64,000 bases of DNA from Weissella uvarum (GCF_016908785.1 NZ_JAFBEO010000003.1:1-64000), one strand, 5' to 3'. Positions 29,574-40,070 are shown, counted from the stretch's first letter. A program made the numbers and translations. The notes: generated by a model from the letters alone, not told the origin.

Positions 29574-30095
29574 ATGACAAAAAATAAAAATTTAATTATC
29601 TACTATTCACGAACAGGTAATACGAAAGAGATTGCTGAGTTAATCCAAAGTATGGTTGGCGGAGACATTATACGTATAGAAACACAAGAACCTCGTCCGG
29701 CTAACTATCGAAAAGAAGTTGAACAAAATCAATTTGAACAAGGAACTGATTTTCTCCCTGAACTTACAACTGTAATTGATAACTTTGATGATTATCAAAA
29801 CATCTTCATCGGTACACCAACTTGGAATATGGCTTTACCACAGGCAGTACTTACATTCTTACGCACATACGATTTTTCTGGAAAACTTATTCTGCCATTT
29901 AATACAAATGGTGGATATGGAACAGGAAATACTTTGAATCAAATTGAAGGCAATATTAATGGCGCAAAGATGACATCTGGATTTTCCGTTAAAGGTGGTG
30001 AAGAAAACAAGGGGATTTTATTCACAATTGAAGGTATCCATAAAGATGGTGTATCAACTAAATTAGATAACTGGTTAAAACAAAATTATAAATAA
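29574..30095 (+). CDS. Flavodoxin-like protein
   Basis: FMN-binding flavodoxin fold of 173 residues. The phosphate loop reads YYSRTGNTKEIAE, the second loop GTPTWNMALPQ and the third NTNGGYGTGNTLN. Probably a cytoplasmic electron carrier or flavodoxin-type quinone/aldehyde stress reductase. It is the first gene behind a MerR-type promoter, with related promoters and enzymes downstream, fitting a response to electrophiles or redox stress. Confidence 0.85.
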   Translation: MTKNKNLIIYYSRTGNTKEIAELIQSMVGGDIIRIETQEPRPANYRKEVEQNQFEQGTDFLPELTTVIDNFDDYQNIFIGTPTWNMALPQAVLTFLRTYDFSGKLILPFNTNGGYGTGNTLNQIEGNINGAKMTSGFSVKGGEENKGILFTIEGIHKDGVSTKLDNWLKQNYK

Positions 30096-30098
30096 GAC

Positions 30099-30129
30099 TT
30101 GCTTTGGAGTGCACTCCAAGGAATATACT
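30099..30129 (+). promoter_or_regulatory. Second MerR-type promoter
   Basis: TTGCTT, a 19-base spacer, TATACT, with the perfect 16-bp palindrome TTGGAGTGCACTCCAA at 30104-30119. Nearly identical to the promoter at 29505. Confidence 0.87.
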
Positions 30130-30179
30130 CAATTTGTTCAGTTAGATAAGTCATCAAATAAAGAAAGGGAGTGAATTAT

Positions 30180-30824
30180 ATGAACGTTATTATCATCGGC
30201 GCAAATGGATCAATTGCTAGATTAGTTGAACAAACATTAATCAGTAGTCCGGAATTTAAAAATGTTTATATCACCATGTTTTTACGTGATAAACAACGAG
30301 TAAATGATTTAATCGTTGAAAATCATAGTACTTCGTTTGAAGGTGATTTATATAATCTTGAATCATTGAAAAATGCATTTAAGGATCAAGATATCGTTAT
30401 TGATACAACTGGTGCAACGAAAGATGTTGAAACAACTCAAAATATCATCGATGCAATGCAAGCTAATGAAATAGACCGGATTGTTTCAATTAATGATTTG
30501 GGTATTTATGATGAGGTACCTGGAAAATTTGGAGAATGGAATAAACGTATGGTTGGTAGTGGTCTTATAGTAGGTAAGCAATCTGCCGACTTATTGGAAA
30601 CCTCTTCTTTGAATTATACAATTCTACGAATTGCTTGGTTGTCAAATAATGATGAAATCAATTATGAAATCACGTATAAAGATGAACCCTTTAAAGGAAC
30701 TACCGTCTCTCGCAGAAGTGTTGCAGACGTTATTTTGAAGATTATTGGAAATCCAAATTATTTAGAAAATGTCAGTGTTGGATTAAATAAACCTGGTACA
30801 GATGGTGACCAACCACAGTTTTAG
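30180..30824 (+). CDS. NAD(P)-binding atypical SDR (NmrA-like)
   Basis: Rossmann-fold protein of 214 residues starting MNVIIIGANGSIARLVEQTL (GxNGxIxRxV nucleotide loop), followed by DLYNLESL, QDIVIDTTGATKDV and RRSVADVI late in the sequence, as in the NAD(P)H-binding/NmrA group. ATG 30180 is preferred because of the spacing from AAAGGGAG. Second cistron group of the MerR regulon; substrate unknown. Confidence 0.82.
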   Translation: MNVIIIGANGSIARLVEQTLISSPEFKNVYITMFLRDKQRVNDLIVENHSTSFEGDLYNLESLKNAFKDQDIVIDTTGATKDVETTQNIIDAMQANEIDRIVSINDLGIYDEVPGKFGEWNKRMVGSGLIVGKQSADLLETSSLNYTILRIAWLSNNDEINYEITYKDEPFKGTTVSRRSVADVILKIIGNPNYLENVSVGLNKPGTDGDQPQF

Positions 30825-30869
30825 TAATAATTATGAAAAGAATTAGATTGATTAAAGGAGAATATTAAA

Positions 30870-31724
30870 ATGGATAATTCAGTAAAGTTAAATGAAGAAA
30901 CAGAAATGCCAAACTTAGGATTTGGTGTTTATCAAGTAACTGATCAAAGTGAAGCAAAACAAGCTGTACTTGATGCTATTGAACAAGGTTATCGCTTAAT
31001 TGACACAGCTGCTAGTTATGGAAATGAACGTGCTGTCGGTGAGGCAATCGAAGAATCAAATATAGCTCGTGAAGATTTATTTATTACTTCAAAACTTTGG
31101 GTGGATGATACAGGTTATGATGCTACCAAAGAGGCTATTAAAGATTCACTAGACAGACTTCAACTTGATTACTTGGATTTGTTCTTAATTCACCAACCAT
31201 ATGGCGATGTCTTTGGTTCATGGCGTGCAATGAACGAAGCTAAAGAAGCGGGCTTGATTAAGTCTATCGGTGTTTCTAACTTCTCGATTGCTCAAATTAC
31301 TAATCTAGCTGAGTTTAGTGGTGTTAAGCCTGATATTAATCAAATTGAAGTTAATCCATTTAATCAGAATACCGAATCTGTTGAATACCTACAAAATTAT
31401 GGCGTTCAAGTAGAAGCTTGGGCACCATTTGCCGAAGGGAAGAATGGTTTATTCAGTAATGAAACGCTTCAAAAAATTGCAGATAATCATGGCAAGTCAA
31501 TTGCACAAGTTGTGCTACACTGGAATGTACAACGTGGTATTGTACCTGTTTCAAAATCTACTAAGTCAGAGCGTATGGCTCAAAATCTAGACGTCTTAGA
31601 CTTTGAATTAACTGATGAAGAGATGAAGACAATTGCACAATTAGATACTGGTGATAGCCAATTCTTCTCACATGAAGACCCTGAAATGATTACATGGATG
31701 GCTCACCGTTCTGTTGAAAAATAA
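30870..31724 (+). CDS. Aldo/keto reductase
   Basis: AKR family TIM barrel of 284 residues, NADPH-dependent reduction of aldehydes and ketones. The catalytic tetrad is visible: DTAASYGNE (Asp and Tyr), FITSKLW (Lys) and LIHQPYGD (His). The cofactor-binding end is GIVPVSKSTKSERMAQNL. It sits between the SDR and MerR genes with short gaps, so it is probably co-transcribed. Likely detoxifies aldehydes; in vivo substrate unknown. Confidence 0.9.
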   Translation: MDNSVKLNEETEMPNLGFGVYQVTDQSEAKQAVLDAIEQGYRLIDTAASYGNERAVGEAIEESNIAREDLFITSKLWVDDTGYDATKEAIKDSLDRLQLDYLDLFLIHQPYGDVFGSWRAMNEAKEAGLIKSIGVSNFSIAQITNLAEFSGVKPDINQIEVNPFNQNTESVEYLQNYGVQVEAWAPFAEGKNGLFSNETLQKIADNHGKSIAQVVLHWNVQRGIVPVSKSTKSERMAQNLDVLDFELTDEEMKTIAQLDTGDSQFFSHEDPEMITWMAHRSVEK

Positions 31725-31744
31725 AATAAGGTGAACAAATAATC

Positions 31745-32143
31745 ATGAACGTTAAAGAAGCTAGTCAAACAACAGGTGTTTCTACCGATACGATTAGATA
31801 CTATGAAAAAGAGGGCTTAATTCCAAAAATTGAACGAAATGATGCTGGCAACCGTGAAATTGATGAAAAGATTATTCGTCGAATCAACTTTGCTAAACAA
31901 ATGCGTGACGCCGGTATGTCAATTAAAGCCCTTAAAGAATATACTGATTTAGTTGATGACGCTGAAGATAACACGGAAAAGCAGAAACAAATTCTTCGTG
32001 AACAAATTGATGCCATGCAAGAACGCAAAGATGATATTGATTTTGCGATTGAGCACTTGGAATACAAATTAGCTCACTACGATGATCACATGAAAAAAAC
32101 AGAAGAAGAATTACATGAACTTGAAAAACGTGACCGTTCATAA
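31745..32143 (+). CDS. MerR-family regulator
   Basis: Regulator of 132 residues: winged HTH at the start (VKEASQTTGVSTDTIRYYEKEGLIP), then a long dimerisation coiled coil (TEKQKQILREQIDAMQERKDD) and no Cys. Absence of Cys argues against the thiol-sensing AdhR/NmlR mechanism and against metal sensing. Last gene of the cargo operon; it should bind the two TTGGAGT-N2-ACTCCAA dyads upstream. Confidence 0.88.
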   Translation: MNVKEASQTTGVSTDTIRYYEKEGLIPKIERNDAGNREIDEKIIRRINFAKQMRDAGMSIKALKEYTDLVDDAEDNTEKQKQILREQIDAMQERKDDIDFAIEHLEYKLAHYDDHMKKTEEELHELEKRDRS

Positions 32144-32409
32144 AAAGTTAAATGTTTTATTATGTAAGCGTTGACTTTAAAACAGAATATTATATCCTGC
32201 AATTGTGGAGGATTTAGAACATCTCCTAAAACAGTTCCCATACCCATAAGGTAAATACCCTATCTTCCACGCACGCATCATACACCATTGTGACAATCAA
32301 TGTCCGTGTAGACAAGACTGTCGCTTTAATATTAGTCAGATCACTCTTTACTTAATGTTTAGAGTGGTCTTTTTTATACCATCAATTCTTCTGAAAGGAG
32401 CGTCCTTAT
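32144..32409. other. Intergenic stretch between cargo and transfer genes
   Basis: Contains a cre-like sequence (TGTAAGCGTTGACT, 32163-32176), short self-complementary segments and the terminator copy at 32318-32375. No gene seen. Confidence 0.45.
32318..32375 (+). terminator. Terminator and right direct repeat of the redox cargo
   Basis: GATCACTCT/AGAGTGGTC hairpin with a T run, near-identical to 29421-29474, including the loop and upstream AATATT. Confidence 0.8.
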
Positions 32410-33405
32410 ATTAAAAAACTACAATTTAAGCGTATTCCCAAATTTAAAATCAAGCGTTTACCACATGAAAAGAATCAAGTCTCTCTTAAAACTTCCCGTT
32501 GGATTCTGCTTGGCTTGATTGGATTATTAGTCATTAGTGGTCCAATTGCTTTTATCAGTGTCAAATCAGTTTCACACCAAAACAAGACATTAAAAGTACA
32601 ACTCAAACAATTTGAAACAAAGCTCGATAAAGCCCAAACCGGTTCGCTAGCTTATAATCCTGCACTTGGTGGATATATGCAAAATTTTGTCCGAACATAT
32701 ATTAATCAATCTGGAAATGTTCAAGACTTTACCAAATGGAAAGACGCTCTCAAGCCATACTTCGCTAAAGACCTAGATACAAACAAACTAGCTGATAGTG
32801 ATAACTGGAAAGAACAACATTTAATTTCAGCTTACTTAGTTGCTTTGTATGTTGAAAACAACACTAAAATTGCCCAACTAAAAGTTGAATACAAAATCAA
32901 AACTAAAGAGGAGGAAGTTAAACATAATAAGAAACATAAGCATGAGCTAAAACAAGAATGGAAAACTAAAACGGTCTACTTAAATGTTCCATATCAAGCT
33001 AAGGATAATCAATTTACTGTTGTTGCTTATCCATTTGTCTCTAATGCACGGTCTAACGTTGGTCATATTTCAGAAGCACTTGTTCGCAATACTAAACAAG
33101 ATACTGATATGTCAACAAATGAAGTCGATGATGTCACTAAGTTTGCGACAAAGTTCTTAAACAAATACACTTCATCAACAGCTAAAGAAATGAGCTTCAT
33201 CATGAATGAACCTGCCGGTTTAAATGGTGAATACACAGTAACTTCAATCGATGATCCACACGTTTCGGGTACAAAAGAAAAGCCTCGAATTTCAGGGACG
33301 ATGATGTTAAAGCAAAAAGACACGGGTACCGTCCATTCAGAACAGTTTGATTTAAAGCTCAAGAAACAGGACAACACATACTTTGTTTCAGAATTCGGTC
33401 ATTAA
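32410..33405 (+). CDS. tcpC: TcpC-like transfer protein (VirB8-type)
   Basis: Bitopic membrane subunit of the conjugation channel (TcpC of pCW3, Tn916 Orf13). A basic cytoplasmic start (KLQFKRIPKFKIKRLPHEK), one span (WILLGLIGLLVISGPIAF), then two NTF2-like extracytoplasmic domains: about 331 residues in all. No ATG fits. The frame extends to ATT-AAA-AAA at 32410, 8 bases after an AGGAG, where an ATG would be expected; a shorter start at TTG 32515 would lose the cytoplasmic part and some of the span. The gene order here, with TcpC first in the channel block, differs from Tn916, where Orf13 is last. Confidence 0.8.
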   Translation: MKKLQFKRIPKFKIKRLPHEKNQVSLKTSRWILLGLIGLLVISGPIAFISVKSVSHQNKTLKVQLKQFETKLDKAQTGSLAYNPALGGYMQNFVRTYINQSGNVQDFTKWKDALKPYFAKDLDTNKLADSDNWKEQHLISAYLVALYVENNTKIAQLKVEYKIKTKEEEVKHNKKHKHELKQEWKTKTVYLNVPYQAKDNQFTVVAYPFVSNARSNVGHISEALVRNTKQDTDMSTNEVDDVTKFATKFLNKYTSSTAKEMSFIMNEPAGLNGEYTVTSIDDPHVSGTKEKPRISGTMMLKQKDTGTVHSEQFDLKLKKQDNTYFVSEFGH

Positions 33406-33433
33406 CTAATTAATAAGGAGAGGAGTACAAACT

Positions 33434-33649
33434 ATGAATTTTTCCGGATTATAACAATGAGTTTCCCAGCAAGGTGGTTCACTACTTTTTATCGGAATCA
33501 TCATCTTAGTCATTATGGCTTTTATTCGACGTGACTTTAAAGACTTCGTAATGGTTGCATTATTTGGTGGCTTTGCTTGGTTGTTAATCGCTAAAGGGCC
33601 AATGGTTATGCGGGCAATTGGAAACATCTTCCAAATGATTTTTGGTTAG
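33434..33649 (+). pseudogene. TcpD-like small membrane protein with two early stops
   Basis: After AGGAGAGGAG, the frame reads MNFSGL-stop-Q-stop-VSQQGGSLLFIGIIILVIMAF to 33649 (71 codons). The stops are TAA 33452-33454 and TGA 33458-33460; Gln and Trp would restore it. Two hydrophobic spans and its place between TcpC and TcpE match TcpD-family proteins. Confidence 0.7.
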
Positions 33650-33657
33650 GAGGGGTT

Positions 33658-34032
33658 ATGGAGGATACCTATAATTACCGACCTTTGTTTCGTCACAGTT
33701 ATACCTTTCGTGGCACAGTTGCCAAGAAGTATGGTGGTTTCACCTATGCATTCTCTGTCGAAACGTTCTTCGTTATTTTGATTTCATTTTTAATCAATCT
33801 ACCGTTCGTTTACTTAGTTTGGAAAGTAAACTCAAATTATTTATTTGCAACATTATTGATTCCACCATTTGTTGCTTACAAACTCTATGACACGATTAAC
33901 CCTGATGGATTAAAAGTTCATCAATATGTCTGGCAATATCTCAAATACTACGTAAAGTTCTATTTACCAAATCGTACCCTTAGTCATGATAAACCAGTGT
34001 TCTATACAGAAAGTGAGGTGGTTATTAAATGA
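33658..34032 (+). CDS. tcpE: TcpE-family transfer protein
   Basis: Transfer protein of 124 residues with two adjacent membrane spans (residues 38-75) and a C-terminal cytoplasmic arm. N-terminal YRPLFRHSYTFRGTVAKK and central LIPPFVAYKLYDTINPDG fit the TcpE family (Tn916 Orf17), a membrane component of Gram-positive conjugation channels. ATG overlaps a good AGGAGGGG site. The stop overlaps the next ATG by 4 bases. Confidence 0.78.
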   Translation: MEDTYNYRPLFRHSYTFRGTVAKKYGGFTYAFSVETFFVILISFLINLPFVYLVWKVNSNYLFATLLIPPFVAYKLYDTINPDGLKVHQYVWQYLKYYVKFYLPNRTLSHDKPVFYTESEVVIK

Positions 34033-34541
34033 CTTTCACGACTGATGATGTCTATATCACGATCAAAAAACGCTTAGGCTTTAGTCAAAAGTTCCGATTC
34101 CCGTTTGATGATTCGCAAATCTATGAATGGGCAAGAGATGAACCTTTTACCATGATGAATGAAAGTTTGCCATTTACATTAGGTGACATTTCTGAAATGA
34201 ATGATTCAGACTTCAATCGACTAAACCATGTTTTAGAAACATTAGCCAACAGTGATTTTAAAATCTTATCGATGTACCAAATGAAACAGTTCATCGATGG
34301 CACATTAGGTTGTTGGCATAACTTAAACGAAGAAACCTTAAATGATTACATGTTAATTCCCGCTAGAGACCCAGAAGATATGGCACTCTCATATGCAAAT
34401 GTTGCAGGGGATACGGATTCGATTTTACGTTCATTACCTGGCGATATTGACGCTTATCTTGATTGGCATAAAATTGGGCAAACGTTGATTGATTCAGACC
34501 AAGTTACTGAAATTCAAGGCGCTTATATTGCCGAAGTCTAA
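34029..34541 (+). CDS. ardA: ArdA-like antirestriction protein
   Basis: An acidic protein of 170 residues whose C-terminal part (DPEDMALSYANVAGDTDSIL, LPGDIDAYLDWHKIGQTL) matches the layout of ArdA (YxxxxYxxxxG...YIDYxxxGRDL). ArdA mimics bent B-form DNA to inhibit type I restriction enzymes on entry into a new host. Tn916 carries ardA as orf18 beside the TcpE gene, as here. The N-terminus is divergent, so confidence is moderate. Confidence 0.68.
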   Translation: MTFTTDDVYITIKKRLGFSQKFRFPFDDSQIYEWARDEPFTMMNESLPFTLGDISEMNDSDFNRLNHVLETLANSDFKILSMYQMKQFIDGTLGCWHNLNEETLNDYMLIPARDPEDMALSYANVAGDTDSILRSLPGDIDAYLDWHKIGQTLIDSDQVTEIQGAYIAEV

Positions 34542-34557
34542 CTAAATAACCTTATTA

Positions 34558-34610
34558 GTTCAGCTCGAAAGTTTAGCTTTCATGGAGGTCATACTCTAGC
34601 TGAGCTTTTT
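34558..34610 (+). terminator. Terminator or attenuator before virB4
   Basis: GTTCAGCT pairs with AGCTGAGC across a long loop, followed by TTTTT. Confidence 0.5.
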
Positions 34611-34668
34611 AAATCGACTTATCAATTTAATTCCAAAACAATCATGAAAGAAAGGTGGTGTTAACGCT

Positions 34669-37092
34669 TTGAAAACAACATTAGAAAGTCCCATTAAACA
34701 AATTAAAGATAACCTATTACTAACTAGAACTGGTGATGTTTGGGCGTATTACGGCATTAAAAGTTAAAGTATTTCAAATCATGATATTAAGCAAAAGACA
34801 GAGTGGAAGCATAAACTAGCATTTCTAGATAAAGACTTATCTCGTTTTGGAGAATTTGATTTAATCTTAATTCCAAAGGAACTAGATTTACAAGAACGAT
34901 TCTTTGGTCAAAATTCCTTATCTGAAGACTTTGCTGATGATGTCCGAAATGTCGCTGAGTTCTATGCTCATAAACAAATTGACGCTTTAGAAAATGAATT
35001 CGATACTGTCACCAAAAGCTACTATGTTTTAGGTATTAAACTCAAATCATTCAAGTACGATGATTCAATTAAAGAATCAGTTAATGGCGTACTTGATGAT
35101 ATCGTCCGCAATATTGCACCAACCTTAGGCTACGACATAGTCATTGATGATCCCTTTTTTGATCAATATCATGATATTTCTGATGAAGTCGAAAATACGC
35201 TTGCTACAATTAACGGGCAAGTAATGACTGAAAATGAACTAGCATACTTGATTCGTTATAACTTTTTACGTGGTATTAAACATTCAGTGGTTGATGAAAG
35301 TCATGATCACTACTTAGAAAATCTATTAGACGGAACACTTAATGCTTCAAAGAAAGGAGCAATTTACTTAAAGAATCAAAATGGAGAAGGCTATATTTCA
35401 ATGTTGCCAATCTCATCTACACCAACTGATTTGACCAACAGCCATTTCTTTGAGATTGCACAAAGAAAAAAATTCCCCGTTGAATTCCATATGAAAGTAA
35501 TGACTGAAAAGAAAACTGGATTTGGTAAGAACTTGAAAAGTCGTTTAAGTGGCTTAGATAAAGAAATGAATTTCGAAGATAAGGACGCCTTGCAATCCGG
35601 TCAATATGATTCAAGTGATAAACGAAAGACGACTAAGTATCTTCTTAACCTAATGCGAAATGGATTAGATAAGGGTAATGAGTATTATCGTTGGTTTGGT
35701 GTTTATGTTATTTACGCCAATGATCTAAAAGAACTTCGACGAAGAACTAAGTCATTACAAGAAACTATGCGTCGTCGAAAAGTTGAATTAAGTAATGCCA
35801 GTGCGCAATAAATCGATTTATTCTACAGTCTATTACCAGGCTATTCATTGGAAGGAGAGCAACGGTGGTTACAGTATTCTAGTCAAGATGGTTTAGCTCA
35901 AAATCTATTTGGTATTTCTCATCAATTAGGTAATAATACTGGTTTCGTGATTGGCCGTGTCTCAAATACTTCAAGAAGCCAATCAATTATCAAAAGTGTT
36001 TATTCATCTAAAGACCTTATCTTTTTTAATCCGCTCGTTACAAATCAAGGTGTAGCTGGTTCCGTTACCGATAGTCCGCATATCACCGTAACCGGTCAAA
36101 CAGGTAAGGGAAAGTCATTCTTGGTTAAATTAATCATGATGTATCTCTCGATGATGCAAGCTAAGTTACTATATATTGACCCTAAACAAGAAATAAAACG
36201 TTGGTTTAGTCGTGCAACTGATGACGAAGCTTTTAAAACTCAATATCCGGAATTAATTGAGCTTATTAATCAGTTCCATTTCACAACATTAGATCAATCA
36301 AATATTGATAATTGGGGCGCTTTAGACCCAATCGTATTCTTAGCAGGATTTGGAAACCGTAGTGATAATATGCAACCTGATACTGACCCAGCTTATGATG
36401 TCGCCGTAGCGATGTATCACCAAGTTTTTGAAATTAATGACCAACTAGCTCGTGCTATTCGAAAAACTGTCACAGGTGGTATTTTACGACTTAGTTTTTC
36501 AGATGGTTCTAATGATTCAGTCAGTTTTAATACACGAATCAATATTCTTGAAGTTGCTGGACTTGATTTACCAGATGAAAAACAAGACCCGTCAACTTAT
36601 ACCGCTATTCAACGTACTTCTTTAGCAACCATGTTTGCCTTAGGTAAATTCGCTGATAAGTTTGGGCGTGAAAACCCAGATGAATATACATTTGAAATTA
36701 TCGACGAAGCTTGGATATTCCAAACTTCATCAATTGGTCGAGCTATTTTAAAGTCAATCAAACGTGTTTGTCGTTCATTTAATAATGCTTTGATTTACGC
36801 TACTCAATCGATTGATGATTTGAGTTCTAACGATGATCACGGACAAGTCGGAGTGGTATTTGCTTTCAATGAATCAAGTGAAACTAGTCGTATTCTTGAA
36901 TATGTTGGACTTGAACCAACTGAATCAAACGTAAAATGGTTTGAGAACTTTATTAAAGGTGAAGCATTATTCCGTGATGTTTATGGTCGGGTTGGGAAGA
37001 TTGCCGTTCACTCAATGATCCCAGAGTTTATGCAACTCTTTAAAATACTTGAACGAAATGCGAGTGCAAAAGCTGAAGAAAAGTGGAACTAA
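34669..37092 (+). pseudogene. VirB4-family conjugation ATPase, two nonsense codons
   Basis: The ATPase that powers the transfer channel (Tn916 Orf16 relatives). A non-ATG start near 34669 follows GAAAGGTGGTG. The frame holds TTLESPIKQIKDNLLLTRTG, then TAA at 34765-34767, then the VirB4 N-terminal domain; a second TAA at 35809-35811 interrupts NASAQ/IDLFYSLLPGY. The C-terminal motor is complete: Walker A TGQTGKGKS, Walker B FEIIDEAWIF, and YATQSIDDL. About 808 codons if restored. A separate motor half (from about 35848) without the N-terminal domain would not be expected to work. Confidence 0.85.
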
Positions 37093-37160
37093 ATCATTGT
37101 AATTTGAAAGGAGGTTAGATATCCTGAAAGCGTCAAAGTGAATCGAAAGGGGTACATTCT

Positions 37161-37649
37161 ATGTCTAAAAACACAAAATGGATTATGGGCGGAATTGCCC
37201 TAATCGTTATAATCGCATTGTCAGTTGTAGGCTACAAAACCTATAAACATAATCAAGAACAACAAAACGCATAAGAAGCTTTAACTTATTCCATTAATGA
37301 TGTGGCCAATTCACTTAAATCAGACTATTCTGAAAAAACTGAGCTAGCTTATTTAAAGCCTTATTCTAAATCTAATGTTAGTGGGCAAGTGTTTCGTAAT
37401 CCAAATTCATCAAATGAAAATATATTTATAGTCAAATTAACGTACCCAGTCTTAAAAACAGGGTCAACTGCAAAGGAAATTGCAACTGGAAAACACGATA
37501 ATTCCAAAGTTACTTTTCAAAAACAAACAACATTTGATTTAGTTAATTTAGATTCAAAACATGTTCAATCAATTAGTGATTCGAACCCTGATACTGGTAA
37601 ATTACTTTACGAAATAGATAATTATAAAATTGATCGTCAAGACAACTAA
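37161..37649 (+). pseudogene. Small membrane-anchored protein, in-frame TAA
   Basis: ATG 37161 gives MSKNTKWIMGGIALIVIIAL, a single N-terminal span, a short helix, then TAA (37272-37274) and EALTYSINDVANSLKSDYS in frame to 37649. Restored length is 162. A predicted extracytoplasmic domain; unknown family, part of the channel block. Confidence 0.65.
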
Positions 37650-37668
37650 TTTTTAGTTGTCTTTTTAT
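37641..37668 (+). terminator. Short terminator with duplicated tail
   Basis: GACAACTA and TAGTTGTC pair before a T run; the segment TTAGTTGTCTTTTTATTA is repeated immediately downstream. Confidence 0.6.
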
Positions 37669-37706
37669 TATTAGTTGTCTTTTTATTATTTGAAAGGAAT
37701 CGATGA

Positions 37707-39896
37707 ATGATTAAAAGATTCAATTTAAAGTGACTAAACTTACTAGTTTTAGTTGCTTTTTTTATTGCATTAATTCTTTATCAAACAATAATTTATGCGG
37801 AACAAAAAGACTCCAGTCCAATTTTAACTGCATTAATTAATAATGATATGGATAAAGTTATACAGAATATTGATAGTTTTAAACTATATCATGAATCAAC
37901 TGGTGTAACTGACTTCAATGCTAACAGCACATACTTTATTGGTGATTTACTTTGGTCATTAGTTACTTTAATTTATTCTGGAATGGACTCATTGATTAAT
38001 ATTTTATTCAATGCCGATTCGATGAATGGGTTAATTAGTTGGGTTACTGCAATATCCAAAGCACTTTACTCTGGTATTTCTGGCGTTGTCTTAAATACAT
38101 TTTTTGCATTAGGTGCTATTGCTTCAGTTTTTTTCTACGTGACAAAAGGAAAGACTGCTGCCTATAAGCAACTAATACAAATATTTTGTATTTTATTAGT
38201 TTCATCAATCTGGTTCTTAAATGTTGGGCCAATTTTAACTAGCATTAATTCAGTTTCAGACAGTCTAGGAACAACAGTTGCTTCTAGTATTTCTCGTTCT
38301 TTTGATAGTTCTAATTCTAAAAAAACAAATTATACTGATTTAATTTCTGATGATAAAAGCAAAACAACAAAATCCGTAACTGCTGTCAGACGTGACTATT
38401 TTGATAATAGTATTTATAAATTATGGCAAATAGGGAAGTTTGGCGACGCCGAAACTAGTAAAAATGCACAAGCTCATTTTTTAAAGGACAAACCTTTAAG
38501 CGCAAAAGACGTTGATAAGATAAAAGGAAACAAAGACGTCACCCCTTATAAGAAGTATCTTGAAAAAGAAAACGCCAATCAAAAATCATCTACTGCCTTT
38601 GCTGGCATAATTGTAATTATCCTTAACGGATTATCCTATATTGGAATCGGCTTAATCAATTGGGTAGTAACATTGATTGCTACGCTGACTTTATCAATTC
38701 CAATTCTAGCGATACTATCGTACTTTCCGAGATTTAACCGATCATTGTACAACGGTATTTTTAAAATCATCACTGCTTTCTTCACCAAAGCAATTGTGGT
38801 TATTTTGATTGTTGTCGTAAACCTTTCAAATACGATTACAACAACATTAGTTTCTATTTTAAATGGTTCATTTAAAGGTTCATCAGCAATTGGATTAACT
38901 CTAGTTGCCTCAGTCTTACAGTTTGTATTGCTTTACTTACTATGGCGAAATCGCGGTCATATTATGTCTGCTGTAAGTGGTGGTCAAATCACTAATGTCC
39001 CTTATGCAGATGGCATGGCTCATTCAATACGAAATGGAACTGAGTTTATTTCTACTCACACACCAACTTTCGTAGAAGCTAAGAATGGTTTTTATGGTGG
39101 ATTAGATCGAGTACATGAAGATGGAGAAAATGAAGTTCAACACGTTGCAGAAGAAACAAATGATGAAGAACAAAATGAAGTCCCTGATAACTTAGAATCA
39201 ACGGATCTAATTAATAACAATCATCAAAATAATTCATCAGATGAAACTTGAACTATTACTGATACTAAGGATTTTCCAAACGATACTTCAGAGTCTGATG
39301 ATGATTCTGATATCCCTGCTGATTATGTTGATGAAGAACCAGATAGCAATATACCTGATAATACTGAAGCATCGAATGCTCCAAAACACAATGACGTACC
39401 TAGTGATGTCATTGAAGATGAACCGGATATGACTAATATTCCAGCTGAAGCTAATGAAACAACTTCAAATGAAATTAATACAACTGATGTTCCTGCTGAA
39501 ATACAAGATGAAGAGCATGCCTCAGAATCACTAATTCAACAATCACATCATGTAGCTCAACATGAAAATGATAATCCATTAAATGATCATTCCCAGTATG
39601 ATCAATCACTAAGTGAAGCCAATCAAATCAATAGCGAATATATTCATGAACAACCTAGTCACAGTAATGATATACCTGATTACATTAATCAATCAGAAAC
39701 TTCATCTGTTGAAACAACAATTGAACCTGAACAGTATTCTGATTCAGTTAAAAACAATGCTCATTCAGTTTCTGAATTTGCTTCAAATACTAATTCAGAA
39801 ACTGAGAATGCTGACAAACATGATGAAACACAAGAACAACTACGTAAAATCTATGAGGAAGAGTCCAAAGAACAGCCTCAAAACTTTTTAAGATAA
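37707..39896 (+). pseudogene. VirB6-like polytopic transfer protein, two TGA codons
   Basis: ATG 37707 opens MIKRFNLK, then TGA (37731-37733), LNLLVLVAFFIALILYQ and the body. Seven or so membrane spans fill residues 10-385 (TrbL/VirB6 type, as Tn916 Orf15). A long hydrophilic, Asp/Glu/Asn/Ser-rich tail of over 200 residues follows, with a further TGA at 39249-39251 in its first part. Trp or Arg at the stops would restore a protein of 729 residues. The first stop comes just before the first span. Confidence 0.75.
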
Positions 39897-39908
39897 GGAG
39901 GTGGCTTC

Positions 39909-40067
39909 TTGAAGATTTATCGACTGATTGGGAAAGATACTAAGTTAATTTATGCATCAGCTCAATCAAAGAACATGTTATTTAGATTAATAAATCAAAA
40001 GTATCCATCAACTTTAGATGAGCCAATTTATCCAGAAGCATTGTTACTACAAATTATTCAAACATAA
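39909..40067 (+). CDS. Small soluble protein of the transfer block
   Basis: TTG start at 39909 behind a strong AAGGAGGTGG. The 52 residues (KIYRLIGKDTKLIYASAQSK...) include no membrane span. Recognised only by its ribosome binding site, intact frame and following terminator. Function unknown. Confidence 0.55.
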   Translation: MKIYRLIGKDTKLIYASAQSKNMLFRLINQKYPSTLDEPIYPEALLLQIIQT

Positions 40068-40070
40068 CCA

